Below, piece after piece: positions 35,148-43,800 of a stretch of 64,000 nt of DNA; positions within the stretch are counted from its first letter, which is position 1; every line of letters starts with the position of its first letter. The stretch covers positions 78,576 to 142,575 of the forward strand of contig CABZFN010000004.1 of NCBI GenBank assembly GCA_902525035.1, in the 5' to 3' direction. Source of the DNA: an uncultured Alphaproteobacteria bacterium (lineage in GTDB: Bacteria > Pseudomonadota > Alphaproteobacteria > HIMB59 > GCA-002718135). A program made the position numbers and the translations under genes. The notes below the pieces were generated by a model that was not told the origin of the DNA, did no database searches, and worked only from the letters and a program-made list of their open reading frames with translations.

Positions 35148-36086
35148 TTAAACTAATTTATATTTTGCTTCAAGCTTATCCCAAAAATCTTTCTCTAATT
35201 TTACGTTGTTTAATGCATTAATTTGCTTCAATCCTGTAGGTGAAGTTACGTTTATTTCTGTTAGATAATTTCCAATTATATCAATTCCAACAAAAAACAG
35301 ATTGTGCTTTTTTAGCTTCGGTCCCAAATTTTCGATGATTTCTTTGTCTCTATAAACTAAGTCAGCTTTACTTGCCTTTCCACCAGCATGAAAATTTGCC
35401 TTTAAATTACCTTCTTGGGGTATTCTAGCAACTGAACCAAAATATTCACCATCAAAAAAAACGATCCTCCTGTCACCATGCTCTATCTCATTGATAAATT
35501 TTTGGACCATTATAGGCAAGTGTAAATATTCCTCTAATATTTTAGAATTGAAATTACTTTTATCAAATCTATGTATTCCCTCTCCTCCATTACCATAAAG
35601 TGGTTTGGTTATGATATCTTCTTCTTTATCTAAAAATTCTTCAATAATTTTTAAATCTTGTGTTACTAAAGTAGGCGGCATAAATTCTTTAAAATTAAAT
35701 GTAAATAATTTTTCAGTAGAATTTCTAACTGCTGTTGGATCATTCACAACAATTGTTGAAGATGGGAGTAAATCCAAAATATAAGTCGATGTGATATAAT
35801 TCATATCAAAAGGAGGATCTTGTCTTAAAAAGACAAATTGAAAATCTTCTAATTTGGCAATTATTTTATTAGATTTAAAATTGAAATAATTTTTTTCATC
35901 TAGCAATAATTCTAAATAATATCCAGATGCTTGAATAGTATTCTCTTTTATGAATAAATCTTTTGGATTGTAATAAAAAATATCATATTCTCTTTCTTGT
36001 GCCTCATAACCTATTAAAAAAGATGTATCGAATTCATAATCTATTTTTTCAATATTATCCATTTGAATTGCTATACTTTTTTTCAT
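35148..36086 (-). CDS. gshB: Glutathione synthetase
   Basis: This ATP-grasp ligase joins gamma-glutamylcysteine to glycine. The 312 residues match GshB (about 315). Features are FLRQDPPFDMNY, ITKPLYGNGGEGI (ATP loop), EHGDRRIVFFDGE and the metal-binding end GIDIIGNYLTEINVTSPTG. Its ATG overlaps the gshA stop by 1 nt, so both glutathione steps are co-expressed. Confidence 0.95.
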   Translation of the reverse strand: MKKSIAIQMDNIEKIDYEFDTSFLIGYEAQEREYDIFYYNPKDLFIKENTIQASGYYLELLLDEKNYFNFKSNKIIAKLEDFQFVFLRQDPPFDMNYITSTYILDLLPSSTIVVNDPTAVRNSTEKLFTFNFKEFMPPTLVTQDLKIIEEFLDKEEDIITKPLYGNGGEGIHRFDKSNFNSKILEEYLHLPIMVQKFINEIEHGDRRIVFFDGEYFGSVARIPQEGNLKANFHAGGKASKADLVYRDKEIIENLGPKLKKHNLFFVGIDIIGNYLTEINVTSPTGLKQINALNNVKLEKDFWDKLEAKYKLV

Positions 36087-37426
36087 TAGAAAATTTCTTC
36101 CTCGTATAATTTATTAATATTTTTTTTCCATTCACCATTATATTTGCTGATTAATACATCAGCCGGTGAATGGCCATTTGATAGATTTTGTTCTAAATCT
36201 TTAAGATAAAATGTTTCATTATATTTTTCATTTTTTACTAGAATATTTCTTTTTTCTAAACCTGATTTTGAAATTTCAAATAATTTTTGTGCAATATCTA
36301 ACAGAATGCCATTTTTGAATTTGGTTTGTAAACCTTCTTTTGGCACTAAACTATTTATTAAATTTCTATCATTTTGAGTCCAACTTTCAACTATTTCATT
36401 AGTTTTATCAATACCATCATCATTATATAAAATGCCAATCCAAAAAGCAGGTTGAGAACATATTAAATCCCATGAACATGCATCCATGGAACGTATTTCT
36501 AAGAATTGCTTTAATCTAACTTGAGGAAATAAAGTTGATAAATGGTTTATCCAATCTTCAATAGTAGGTTCAATGTGTAAATCTTTAGAAATATTATTTT
36601 TCATAAAATCTCTAAAAGTATAATTAGTCATATCTATATATTTATTATTTCTAATTACAAAATACATTGGCACATCAAGAGCATGCTCCGCATATTTTTC
36701 AAAATTAAAATCTTTATCAAAAACAAATGGTAATAAACCCGTTCTGTCTTCGTCTGTGTGATGCCAAAAATGAGATCTTAAACTCTTATATTTAGAAATT
36801 TCTTTTTGATCAAAAGGTGAGTTAGCAAATATTGCTGTTGCAATACCTTCAAGATTTAACATTAATCTAAACTTAGCAATCATGTCTTCTTCAGAATGAT
36901 AATCCAAGTTTACTTGGTTGGTGCAGGTACGTTTCATCATATGATGTCCCAGAGTACCAACTTTAGGCATATATTTTTTCATTATGGAGTATCTTTGTTT
37001 TGGCATCCAAGGTAATTCATCTAAAGATAAGCTGGGTTCCACGCCTAAGCCCAATAATATAAAATTAAATTCTTCACCAATTTCTTTTAACTCTTTTAAA
37101 TGCCTATTTGTTTCTGTGCAGGTTTGATGAATATTTTTTAATTGAGCTCCAGATAATTCAATCTGACCGCCTGGTTCTAAAGTTATGCTTTCACCGAATC
37201 TTTCTATTGCAATTATTGTAGTATTTTTATCATCATACTTTGGTTTCCATCCCTTATCTACAAACTTTAAAAGAATATCTTTTATACCATTTGACTCATC
37301 ATAAGATAATTGTTTAAAGGTGTCTTTGTTTAAAACAAATTTCTCGTGCTCAACTCCTATACGTAAATTATTCTTATCTTTAATTCCTATATAAAAGTAA
37401 TCTATTAGATCATTTTTTTTTAACAT
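36086..37426 (-). CDS. gshA: Glutamate-cysteine ligase, plant/alphaproteobacterial type
   Basis: This enzyme performs the first, rate-limiting step of glutathione synthesis. The 446 residues belong to the GCS2-type family found in plants and alphaproteobacteria, not the E. coli GshA family: LRIGVEHEKFVL, ITLEPGGQIELSGA and GTLGHHMMKRTCTNQVNLDY are visible. It is directly upstream of gshB and about 24 nt downstream of mgtE. Confidence 0.93.
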   Translation of the reverse strand: MLKKNDLIDYFYIGIKDKNNLRIGVEHEKFVLNKDTFKQLSYDESNGIKDILLKFVDKGWKPKYDDKNTTIIAIERFGESITLEPGGQIELSGAQLKNIHQTCTETNRHLKELKEIGEEFNFILLGLGVEPSLSLDELPWMPKQRYSIMKKYMPKVGTLGHHMMKRTCTNQVNLDYHSEEDMIAKFRLMLNLEGIATAIFANSPFDQKEISKYKSLRSHFWHHTDEDRTGLLPFVFDKDFNFEKYAEHALDVPMYFVIRNNKYIDMTNYTFRDFMKNNISKDLHIEPTIEDWINHLSTLFPQVRLKQFLEIRSMDACSWDLICSQPAFWIGILYNDDGIDKTNEIVESWTQNDRNLINSLVPKEGLQTKFKNGILLDIAQKLFEISKSGLEKRNILVKNEKYNETFYLKDLEQNLSNGHSPADVLISKYNGEWKKNINKLYEEEIF

Positions 37427-37449
37427 TTTTTTATCTTAAATAGGCCAGA

Positions 37450-38817
37450 TTATATTAAAAATAAAGTTGCTAATCCAAGAAAAGAAAGAAAACCAAACAC
37501 ATCTGTAATTGTAGTCAAAATTACTGCAGATGCTAAAGCAGGATCAATTTTCAGTTTATCCAGAACTAGTGGAATTACAATTCCTGAAAAACCAGCAATT
37601 AGTAAGTTTAGTATCATGGCAAGACCTATTATTAAACCCAATAGCAAATTATTAAACCAGTAAATAGAAATTAAAGATATTATGGTAGCAAATATGATAC
37701 CATTTATACCACCAATTAGAGTTTCTTTAGTTATTATTTTTAACGCATTACTTGTTGTTAGTTCTTTCACAGCAAGAGCTCGCACTGCAACTGTTAAAGT
37801 TTGAGTACCAGCATTAGCGCCCATAGAAGCCACTATTGGCATTAAAATAGCTAAAGCTACTACTTTTTCTATAGCAGCTTCAAATAAACCTATGACTATA
37901 GAAGCTACTACCGCTGTCATTAAATTTACTATTAACCATGAAATTCTTGATTTTGTAGTAGTAATAATTGACTCATACAAATCTGTATGATCTACACCTC
38001 CAAGCTTTAAAATATCTTCCTCTCTTTCTTCTTCTATAACCTCAACGACATCATCAACTGTAATTGATCCAATAATTTTTTTATGATTATCTATAACAGG
38101 AGCACTAACCAACCCGTATTTATTAAATAATAAAGCTACATCTTCTTGATCTGTATTTACATCAATTAATCTTAATTCTTTGTTTAATATTGAATTTAAT
38201 TTTATTTCTCTTTTTGAGCCCATTAACCTTCCTAATGGAACAACTCCTTTTGCTTCTTGATTATTATTGATTAAGTAAATATCATAAAAATCTTCAGGTA
38301 AATTCCCTTTATTGTTTCGTAAATAATCAATTGCTTGACCGACATTCCATGATTGATTAACAGCAACAAATTGTCTTTGCATTAATCTTCCTGCAGAGTC
38401 TTCTGGATACTTTAATCCCTCTTCAACCAATGTACGTTCTTCTTTATCTAAATTTTCTAGGAATATAGTCTGATCTTTTTGTTCTAAATCTTCTGCTAAG
38501 TCGACAGCATCATCAGTATCTAAACTTTTAGCATTATTAGCTAATTGTTTTATATCCAATGTTTCTATTATTTCTTCTCTAAGACTATCATTTAAATAAG
38601 TTAAAATTTCAGGATCAAAATCTCTATCTATTATATTTAAAAGACTTAGTCTTAAAACTGGATCTAAATTTTGAATAATGTCTGCAATATCTGCATTATG
38701 AATATCTTTTAAATACGATAAAACGTTATCGTATTTATAATTTTCTAAATAATCAGATATTATTTCAACAGATTTAGATGCTGAATCCTGATCTTTTTTA
38801 ATAATAATTTCTTCCAT
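37450..38817 (-). CDS. mgtE: Magnesium transporter MgtE
   Basis: This Mg2+ channel-transporter of the inner membrane has the normal layout in 455 residues: an N-terminal MgtE domain (about 10-115), two CBS domains (about 120-255) and five helices at the C-terminus with VASMGANAGTQTLTV and the pore segment. I start it at ATG 38817, giving MEEIIIKK. The open frame runs 12 codons further into the tRNA gene, which cannot be coding. Only 6 nt separate the start from the tRNA 3' end, and no Shine-Dalgarno is visible. Confidence 0.93.
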   Translation of the reverse strand: MEEIIIKKDQDSASKSVEIISDYLENYKYDNVLSYLKDIHNADIADIIQNLDPVLRLSLLNIIDRDFDPEILTYLNDSLREEIIETLDIKQLANNAKSLDTDDAVDLAEDLEQKDQTIFLENLDKEERTLVEEGLKYPEDSAGRLMQRQFVAVNQSWNVGQAIDYLRNNKGNLPEDFYDIYLINNNQEAKGVVPLGRLMGSKREIKLNSILNKELRLIDVNTDQEDVALLFNKYGLVSAPVIDNHKKIIGSITVDDVVEVIEEEREEDILKLGGVDHTDLYESIITTTKSRISWLIVNLMTAVVASIVIGLFEAAIEKVVALAILMPIVASMGANAGTQTLTVAVRALAVKELTTSNALKIITKETLIGGINGIIFATIISLISIYWFNNLLLGLIIGLAMILNLLIAGFSGIVIPLVLDKLKIDPALASAVILTTITDVFGFLSFLGLATLFLI

Positions 38818-38823
38818 ATAAAT

Positions 38824-38910
38824 TGGTGCGGCTGAGAAGACTTGAACTTCCACAGGATAAATCCTACAGCGACCTCAACGCTGCGCGTATACCAATTCCG
38901 CCACAGCCGC
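38824..38910 (-). tRNA. tRNA-Leu (anticodon GAG)
   Basis: The 87 nt class-II tRNA has a full cloverleaf: acceptor stem GCGGCTG / CAGCCGC, anticodon stem CAGCG / CGCTG around TTGAGGT (anticodon GAG), a variable arm, T-arm loop TTCAAGT, discriminator A and an encoded CCA end. It lies just upstream of mgtE on the same strand, so the primary transcript probably carries both. Confidence 0.95.
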
Positions 38911-38971
38911 ATATATAGTATAATTAAATAGCAGATAGAATATCAACTAGCAATATAGTAAAATAAACAAG
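38911..38971. promoter_or_regulatory. Divergent promoter region, tRNA-Leu / lipB
   Basis: This 61 bp AT-rich spacer must hold the tRNA promoter on the minus strand and the lipB promoter on the plus strand. TATATAGTATAAT-like sequence near 38912-38924 is a candidate -10 region. Confidence 0.4.
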
Positions 38972-39619
38972 ATGAAACAGATTGAAATTAAAATCTCTAA
39001 TAATGAAATTAACTATAGTGAAGCATTAACCTTTATGGAAAATAGAGTAAATGAAATTAGAGACAATCAATCTCCTGATTTATTATGGTTTCTTAGTCAT
39101 AATCATATTTTTACACAAGGAACAAGTGCCAAAAAAAATGAAATATTAAATTCAGAAATTATTGATGTAATTAAAACAAATCGTGGTGGAAAAACAACCT
39201 ATCATGGTCCAGGTCAAAGAATTGTTTATTTAATGTTAAATTTAAATAATAAAAAAAAAGATATTAGAAAATTTATTTCAGTTGTAGAAGACTCTCTAAT
39301 TACTTTTTTAAAAAAATATAATGTTGAAGCTAAATCATTTAAAGATAGGGTTGGTATATGGGTAACCAAGAACAACAATATTACACTAGATAAGGAAAAA
39401 AAAATTGGAGCTATTGGTCTTAGGGTAAAAAAATGGATTACTTATCATGGAATGAGTTTTAACATTGACCCTGATTTAAACTATTATGACTACATTCACT
39501 CATGCGGCTTAAAAGAATATGAAAATACTTCTATGGAAGACTTAGGTATAAGTTTAGATCAAAGCGAATTTGACGAATATTTTAAAATTATATTTATAAA
39601 TAAATTAAAAGAAATCTAA
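38972..39619 (+). CDS. lipB: Octanoyltransferase LipB
   Basis: This enzyme transfers octanoyl groups from acyl carrier protein to lipoate-dependent enzymes. The 215 residues match E. coli LipB (213). RGGKTTYHGPGQ is the family signature, the conserved lysine lies in KIGAIGLRVKKW with YHGMSFNID, and the catalytic cysteine is in HSCGL. It overlaps the convergent pseudouridine synthase by 15 nt. Confidence 0.95.
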   Translation: MKQIEIKISNNEINYSEALTFMENRVNEIRDNQSPDLLWFLSHNHIFTQGTSAKKNEILNSEIIDVIKTNRGGKTTYHGPGQRIVYLMLNLNNKKKDIRKFISVVEDSLITFLKKYNVEAKSFKDRVGIWVTKNNNITLDKEKKIGAIGLRVKKWITYHGMSFNIDPDLNYYDYIHSCGLKEYENTSMEDLGISLDQSEFDEYFKIIFINKLKEI

Positions 39620-40519
39620 ATATTTTTGATAATTTTTTATTAACATTAAATTATTTTTTTTTAAAAAGGTTGAAAAATGGTTAGGTAAATCAGCCTTGTA
39701 CTCAAATAAATTACCATCAATTGAAAATTTTAAACTATAAGAATGAAGCATTAATTTTTCATTTTTTAGTTTAGAAAAAATATTATATTTTTTATCTCCA
39801 ATAATTGGACAACCTAGGTTTTTTGAAACAATTCTCAACTGATGAGTTTTCCCAGTTTTAGGATTATATAATAATTGAGATACACCATTTTTTTTTGAAA
39901 GAAGTTTATAGTTAGTTAAACTTTTTTCAGTTTTAAGTTTTTTATTTTTTATATCTAAATTAACATGTGATAAATTATTTTTTGGGCTTCCTTCACATAA
40001 AGCTAAATAAAATTTTTTAATTTTTTTTAGCTTAAATAATGTTGAAAAATATTTTGCATACTTTAAATTTTTAGAAATTATTAGTAATCCTGTAGTCTCT
40101 TTATCAAGTCTATGAACAAGTCTGTAATTTGAGTTAATGTTTTTAATTATATGATCAATAGATAAATTTATTTTACTACCACCTTGAGTGGCTATGTCTG
40201 CCCATTTGTTTATAACCAAAAAATCATTATTTTGAAATATTATTGATTTATTGAACTTGGCTAAATCTTCTTTAGAGATTAAAATATTTTTTTTAAAAAT
40301 AATTTTATTTTTATAAAGTTCTTCATGAAAATTCAAAATAGTTAACTTATCATTTAAATTAATAATATAATTTGCCTTTGTTCGTTTATTATTTACTAGA
40401 ATATTTTTTTTTCTAATATTTTTTTCAATAAAACTCTGTGTAATCGATGTGTATAAACTTTTAATATATTTATCTAATCTAACATCATGATCGTTAATAA
40501 TTTTAATAATCTTAATCAA
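39605..40519 (-). CDS. RluA-family pseudouridine synthase (RluC-like)
   Basis: This rRNA-modifying enzyme has an N-terminal S4-like RNA-binding domain (about 12-60) and the RluA catalytic motif VHRLDKETTGLLII with the essential aspartate near residue 143. LLYNPKTGKTHQLRIV is also typical. Length (304) and position behind crcB fit alphaproteobacterial RluC. It starts 1 nt after crcB and is probably the last gene of the ribosomal superoperon. Very lysine- and asparagine-rich. Confidence 0.87.
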   Translation of the reverse strand: MIKIIKIINDHDVRLDKYIKSLYTSITQSFIEKNIRKKNILVNNKRTKANYIINLNDKLTILNFHEELYKNKIIFKKNILISKEDLAKFNKSIIFQNNDFLVINKWADIATQGGSKINLSIDHIIKNINSNYRLVHRLDKETTGLLIISKNLKYAKYFSTLFKLKKIKKFYLALCEGSPKNNLSHVNLDIKNKKLKTEKSLTNYKLLSKKNGVSQLLYNPKTGKTHQLRIVSKNLGCPIIGDKKYNIFSKLKNEKLMLHSYSLKFSIDGNLFEYKADLPNHFSTFLKKNNLMLIKNYQKYLDFF

Positions 40520-40520
40520 T

Positions 40521-40889
40521 TTAAAATCTATTAATTATCATTCCCAAATACGAAGCAAAAATACAAGTAAAAATTGAAATGAAAATATAAACAAAAGATA
40601 TAAAAATTTTTTTTGACATAAATAAATTAATAACTTCGTATGAAAATGCAGAAAAAGTTGTAAAAGAACCTAATAAACCAATTATTATAAAAAACTTTAT
40701 AAAATTTTCAGGTATATTTTTTCCATAACTATAAGAAATGAGATATCCAATTAAAAAAGAGCCTATAATATTAACTAAAAGAGTCCCGTAAACACCAGAA
40801 GAAAATAGATTTTTACAAAAGTTAGTTAGAATATATCTTAATACTGCTCCTGATGCGCCACCAGTAGCTATAAGAATTAAATTAAGCAA
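40521..40889 (-). CDS. crcB: Fluoride ion channel CrcB (Fluc)
   Basis: This 122-residue membrane protein has four helices and the family motifs GGASGAVLRYILT at the start, GTLLVNIIGSFLIGYL and LLGSFTTFSAFSYE. It works as a dual-topology dimer that exports fluoride. It sits 6 nt after rplQ, leaving no room for a fluoride riboswitch, so expression is tied to the ribosomal operon. Confidence 0.95.
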   Translation of the reverse strand: MLNLILIATGGASGAVLRYILTNFCKNLFSSGVYGTLLVNIIGSFLIGYLISYSYGKNIPENFIKFFIIIGLLGSFTTFSAFSYEVINLFMSKKIFISFVYIFISIFTCIFASYLGMIINRF

Positions 40890-40895
40890 TGGTTT

Positions 40896-41333
40896 TTAAA
40901 TTTGTGGTTGATCTTCAACTTCATCAGTAGATTTTTTTTCAATAACTGGACCACTATCTAAACCTTTGGCGTTTTCATCTCTGTCAACTAATTCAATTAT
41001 AGCAGTTGGTGAATTATCTCCGTATCTATAGCCTAGTTTTATAATACGTGTATAACCACCTAATCTTGATTTGTACCTTTCAGCTAAAATTTCAAATACT
41101 TTTTTTGACGTCTTTTCATCTTGTAAAACAGAATTTAGTTTCCTTTTAGATATTAAATCACCTTTTTTACCTAAAGAAATCATCTTTTCTACAAACCTTC
41201 TTAGTTCTTTAGCCTTAGCTAAAGTTGTAGTAATTTGTTCATGTTTTATAAGTGCATTAGACATGTTCATGAACATTGCTTTTCTATGTGAAGATGTTTT
41301 ATTAAGTTTTTTATTTTTAATATTATGTTTCAT
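40896..41333 (-). CDS. rplQ: 50S ribosomal protein L17
   Basis: The 145 residues start with the L17 core (SSHRKAMFMNMSNALIKHEQ) and include RLGGYTRIIKLGYRYGD. An acidic tail of about 25 residues ends in EVEDQPQI. It is the usual last gene of the alpha operon, 6 nt after rpoA. Confidence 0.97.
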   Translation of the reverse strand: MKHNIKNKKLNKTSSHRKAMFMNMSNALIKHEQITTTLAKAKELRRFVEKMISLGKKGDLISKRKLNSVLQDEKTSKKVFEILAERYKSRLGGYTRIIKLGYRYGDNSPTAIIELVDRDENAKGLDSGPVIEKKSTDEVEDQPQI

Positions 41334-41339
41334 TTAAAT

Positions 41340-42362
41340 CTACTTATTGAAAGGGTCCTCATATTTTTTGGCAAGTTCATCAATATTATCAGGGGGCCAG
41401 TCGGGCACAGACATTCCAAGGTTTAGTTCCATTTGTTGAAGAACCTCTTTTATTTCGTTTAATGATTTTCTTCCAAAATTAGGTGTCCTAAGCATTTCTG
41501 ACTCAGATTTCTGAACCAAATCACCTATATAAATGATGTTATCATTTTTAAGACAATTTGCAGATCTTACGGACAATTCTAGTTCTTCTACTTTTTTTAA
41601 CAAATTGGAGTTAAACGACAATGTTTCTGCTTGTGATTTATCAGGAAGTACTTCTGGTTCATCAAAGTTAATAAATGGCTGCAATTGGTCTTGTAAAATT
41701 CTTGCTGCAAGAGCAATAGCGTCATCAGGAGAGATAGCTCCATTTGTTTCAACTTCAAAAACTAACTTATCAAAATCAGTTACTTGACCAACTCTACTAT
41801 TTTCTACTTTATATGAAGCTTTTAAGACAGGGCTAAACATTGCATCTAATTTAATTTCCCCAATTATTTTATTTTCATCTTCAGCAACTTCAGCTGAAAC
41901 ATAACCCTTTCCAGTCTCAACGTTAGCTTCAATTTCAACATCTGCATTGGAATCAAGTGTCATGATTAATTGGTCAGGATTCATTATTTCTGTCTCTGAG
42001 TCAGTTTCAAAATTGCCAGCTCTTAATTCGCCAGATCCTGAAGATTTAAGATACATTTTTTTTAAACCTGGGGAGTGTACTTTTACTGCTATAGATTTTA
42101 AATTTAATAATATATCAGTTAAATCTTCTTTAACTCCTGTGATTGTAGAAAACTCATGAACAACTCCTTTTATTTTTATAGAAGTTATTGCGGCTCCCTG
42201 TAAAGAAGATAATAATATTCTTCTAATTGAGTTACCTAATGTTAACCCAAAACCTCTTTCTAGTGGTTCGGCAGTAAGTTTGCCGATTCTTCCATTTGTT
42301 TCTTCTACATTGACTTCCATCTTTGTCGGTTTAATTAATTCACTCCAATTTTTTTGTAACAC
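41340..42362 (-). CDS. rpoA: RNA polymerase alpha subunit
   Basis: Alpha assembles the polymerase core and contacts promoters. The start is GTG 42362 (reading [13 protein letters not shown] after fMet), with AAAGGAGC upstream. A frame from 42407 would overlap rpsK and lacks family support. The 340 residues include the N-terminal dimer domain ([18 protein letters not shown]) and the C-terminal domain ([16 protein letters not shown]). Confidence 0.97.
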   Translation of the reverse strand: MLQKNWSELIKPTKMEVNVEETNGRIGKLTAEPLERGFGLTLGNSIRRILLSSLQGAAITSIKIKGVVHEFSTITGVKEDLTDILLNLKSIAVKVHSPGLKKMYLKSSGSGELRAGNFETDSETEIMNPDQLIMTLDSNADVEIEANVETGKGYVSAEVAEDENKIIGEIKLDAMFSPVLKASYKVENSRVGQVTDFDKLVFEVETNGAISPDDAIALAARILQDQLQPFINFDEPEVLPDKSQAETLSFNSNLLKKVEELELSVRSANCLKNDNIIYIGDLVQKSESEMLRTPNFGRKSLNEIKEVLQQMELNLGMSVPDWPPDNIDELAKKYEDPFNK

Positions 42363-42376
42363 TTGAATGCTCCTTT

Positions 42377-42757
42377 TTAAACTCTTCTTCTTTTTCTTGG
42401 TCTGCAACCATTATGAGGTATCGGGGTAACATCTTTAATTGAGGTGATAACATAACCAATTGATTGCAAAGATCTAAGAGCGGACTCTCTTCCAGACCCT
42501 GGACCAGAAACTTCAACTTTTAAATTTTTTAAACCATATTCTTTAGCTTTGTTGCCCACATCTTCAGCAGCTATCTGTGCAGCGTAAGGAGTGGACTTCC
42601 TTGAACCCTTAAACCCTTTATGACCAGATGATGACCAGGCAAGTGCGTTACCTTTATCATCAGTTATAGTAATTATTGTGTTATTGAATGAAGATACAAT
42701 ATGTGCGACGCCAGATGATAATTTTTTCTTTACTTTAGATTTTTTTTTATCAACCAT
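42377..42757 (-). CDS. rpsK: 30S ribosomal protein S11
   Basis: The 126 residues carry the S11 signature regions: [32 protein letters not shown] and the C-terminal [13 protein letters not shown]. It follows rpsM by 1 nt and precedes rpoA by 14 nt. Confidence 0.98.
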   Translation of the reverse strand: MVDKKKSKVKKKLSSGVAHIVSSFNNTIITITDDKGNALAWSSSGHKGFKGSRKSTPYAAQIAAEDVGNKAKEYGLKNLKVEVSGPGSGRESALRSLQSIGYVITSIKDVTPIPHNGCRPRKRRRV

Positions 42758-42758
42758 T

Positions 42759-43139
42759 TTAACCTTTAGTAACTTTTTTCTTTCCAGCGATTGCTACAGC
42801 CTTACCTTTTCTTGTTCTTGCATTAGTATGAGTTCTTTGACCTCTAACAGGTAGTTTTTTACGATGGCGGAGACCTCGATAACAGCCTAAATCATTTAAT
42901 CTTTTGATATCCAATGAAATTTTCCTTCTCAAATCTCCCTCAACTGAATAATCTTTATCAATTAAATCACGAATTTTATTTACTTCTTCTTCATTTAATT
43001 CACTAACTCGTTTTGTAGTATCTATTGAAGCGTGTTTGCAAATATCTGAAGCAATCTTGTTTCCAATTCCAAAAATATAAGTAAGTGCGATATTTATCTT
43101 TTTATTTGTAGGAATGTTGACACCTGATATTCTAGCCAT
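42759..43139 (-). CDS. rpsM: 30S ribosomal protein S13
   Basis: The 126 residues start at ATG 43139 ([10 protein letters not shown]). The open frame extends four codons to a TTG, which is not used. The C-terminal [16 protein letters not shown] motif is present. It opens the alpha-operon part (rpsM-rpsK-rpoA-rplQ) after an 87 bp gap that may hold a promoter. No rpmJ lies upstream, as usual in alphaproteobacteria. Confidence 0.98.
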   Translation of the reverse strand: MARISGVNIPTNKKINIALTYIFGIGNKIASDICKHASIDTTKRVSELNEEEVNKIRDLIDKDYSVEGDLRRKISLDIKRLNDLGCYRGLRHRKKLPVRGQRTHTNARTRKGKAVAIAGKKKVTKG

Positions 43140-43168
43140 AATGAGATCCAAAAAAAATGAATGAGCGT

Positions 43169-43197
43169 GGATACATGATAATCATATAATTAGTCAA
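43169..43197 (-). promoter_or_regulatory. Candidate promoter upstream of rpsM
   Basis: A good -35 box TTGACT (opposite 43192-43197) is followed at 17 bp by a weak -10 (GTATCC/TATCCA). The same CTTGACT stretch occurs upstream of rpsL. The gap is 87 bp where neighbouring genes touch, which supports an internal promoter. Confidence 0.35.
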
Positions 43198-43226
43198 GGA
43201 AAGATATCTAAAATTATGGCTGTTTT

Positions 43227-43799
43227 TCATGATTTTTTTAAAATTTCCATAATTTCTCTAGTTATTTGTGAAATTTTTAATTTTCCATCAATGTCAAAGA
43301 AAATATTTGGATTTTGTTCTTTATAAAACTGGCTTACTTTTTCAGTAGTGTTTAAGTATTCAGAATATCTTGTCTCAATTACATCTAATTTATCATCATC
43401 TCTACTCTCTTCTGATGATCTTTTTAAAATTCTATCTTTAAGAATATTAAAATCTATTTGAATATTAAAAATAAAATCAATTTTGTAATCAATTTTTTTC
43501 AAACAATCATTTAAATATTCTGCTTGCGCTAAAGATCTTGGATAACCATCAAGAATAAAGCCTTTATTTTTTTCGTTAGTTAATCGTGAAAAAACTATAG
43601 AATTTAAAATATCATCTGAAACTAATTTTCCAGATGACATTATCTTTTTTAATTCAATAGCTATATTATCTTTATCAAGTATTTTGTTTCTTAATACCTC
43701 TCCAGTAGAGAGGTGTGATATGTTTAGGTATTCAGAAATAATTTTAGCTTGAGTTCCCTTCCCTGCTCCGGGTGGACCAAAGAATATAATATTAATCAA
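43227..43799 (-). CDS. adk: Adenylate kinase
   Basis: This enzyme balances AMP, ADP and ATP. The P-loop FFGPPGAGKGTQAK opens the protein, and LDGYPRSLAQAEYL is the second signature. At 190 residues it is the short form with a reduced LID (ILKRSSEESRDDDK), lacking zinc cysteines. The secY-adk-rpsM order is typical for alphaproteobacteria. Confidence 0.96.
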   Translation of the reverse strand: MINIIFFGPPGAGKGTQAKIISEYLNISHLSTGEVLRNKILDKDNIAIELKKIMSSGKLVSDDILNSIVFSRLTNEKNKGFILDGYPRSLAQAEYLNDCLKKIDYKIDFIFNIQIDFNILKDRILKRSSEESRDDDKLDVIETRYSEYLNTTEKVSQFYKEQNPNIFFDIDGKLKISQITREIMEILKKS

Positions 43800-43800
43800 T

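Noticed and set aside
38818..38853. mgtE start 12 codons further upstream
   Set aside because: The extension would lie inside the tRNA-Leu sequence and lacks family support.
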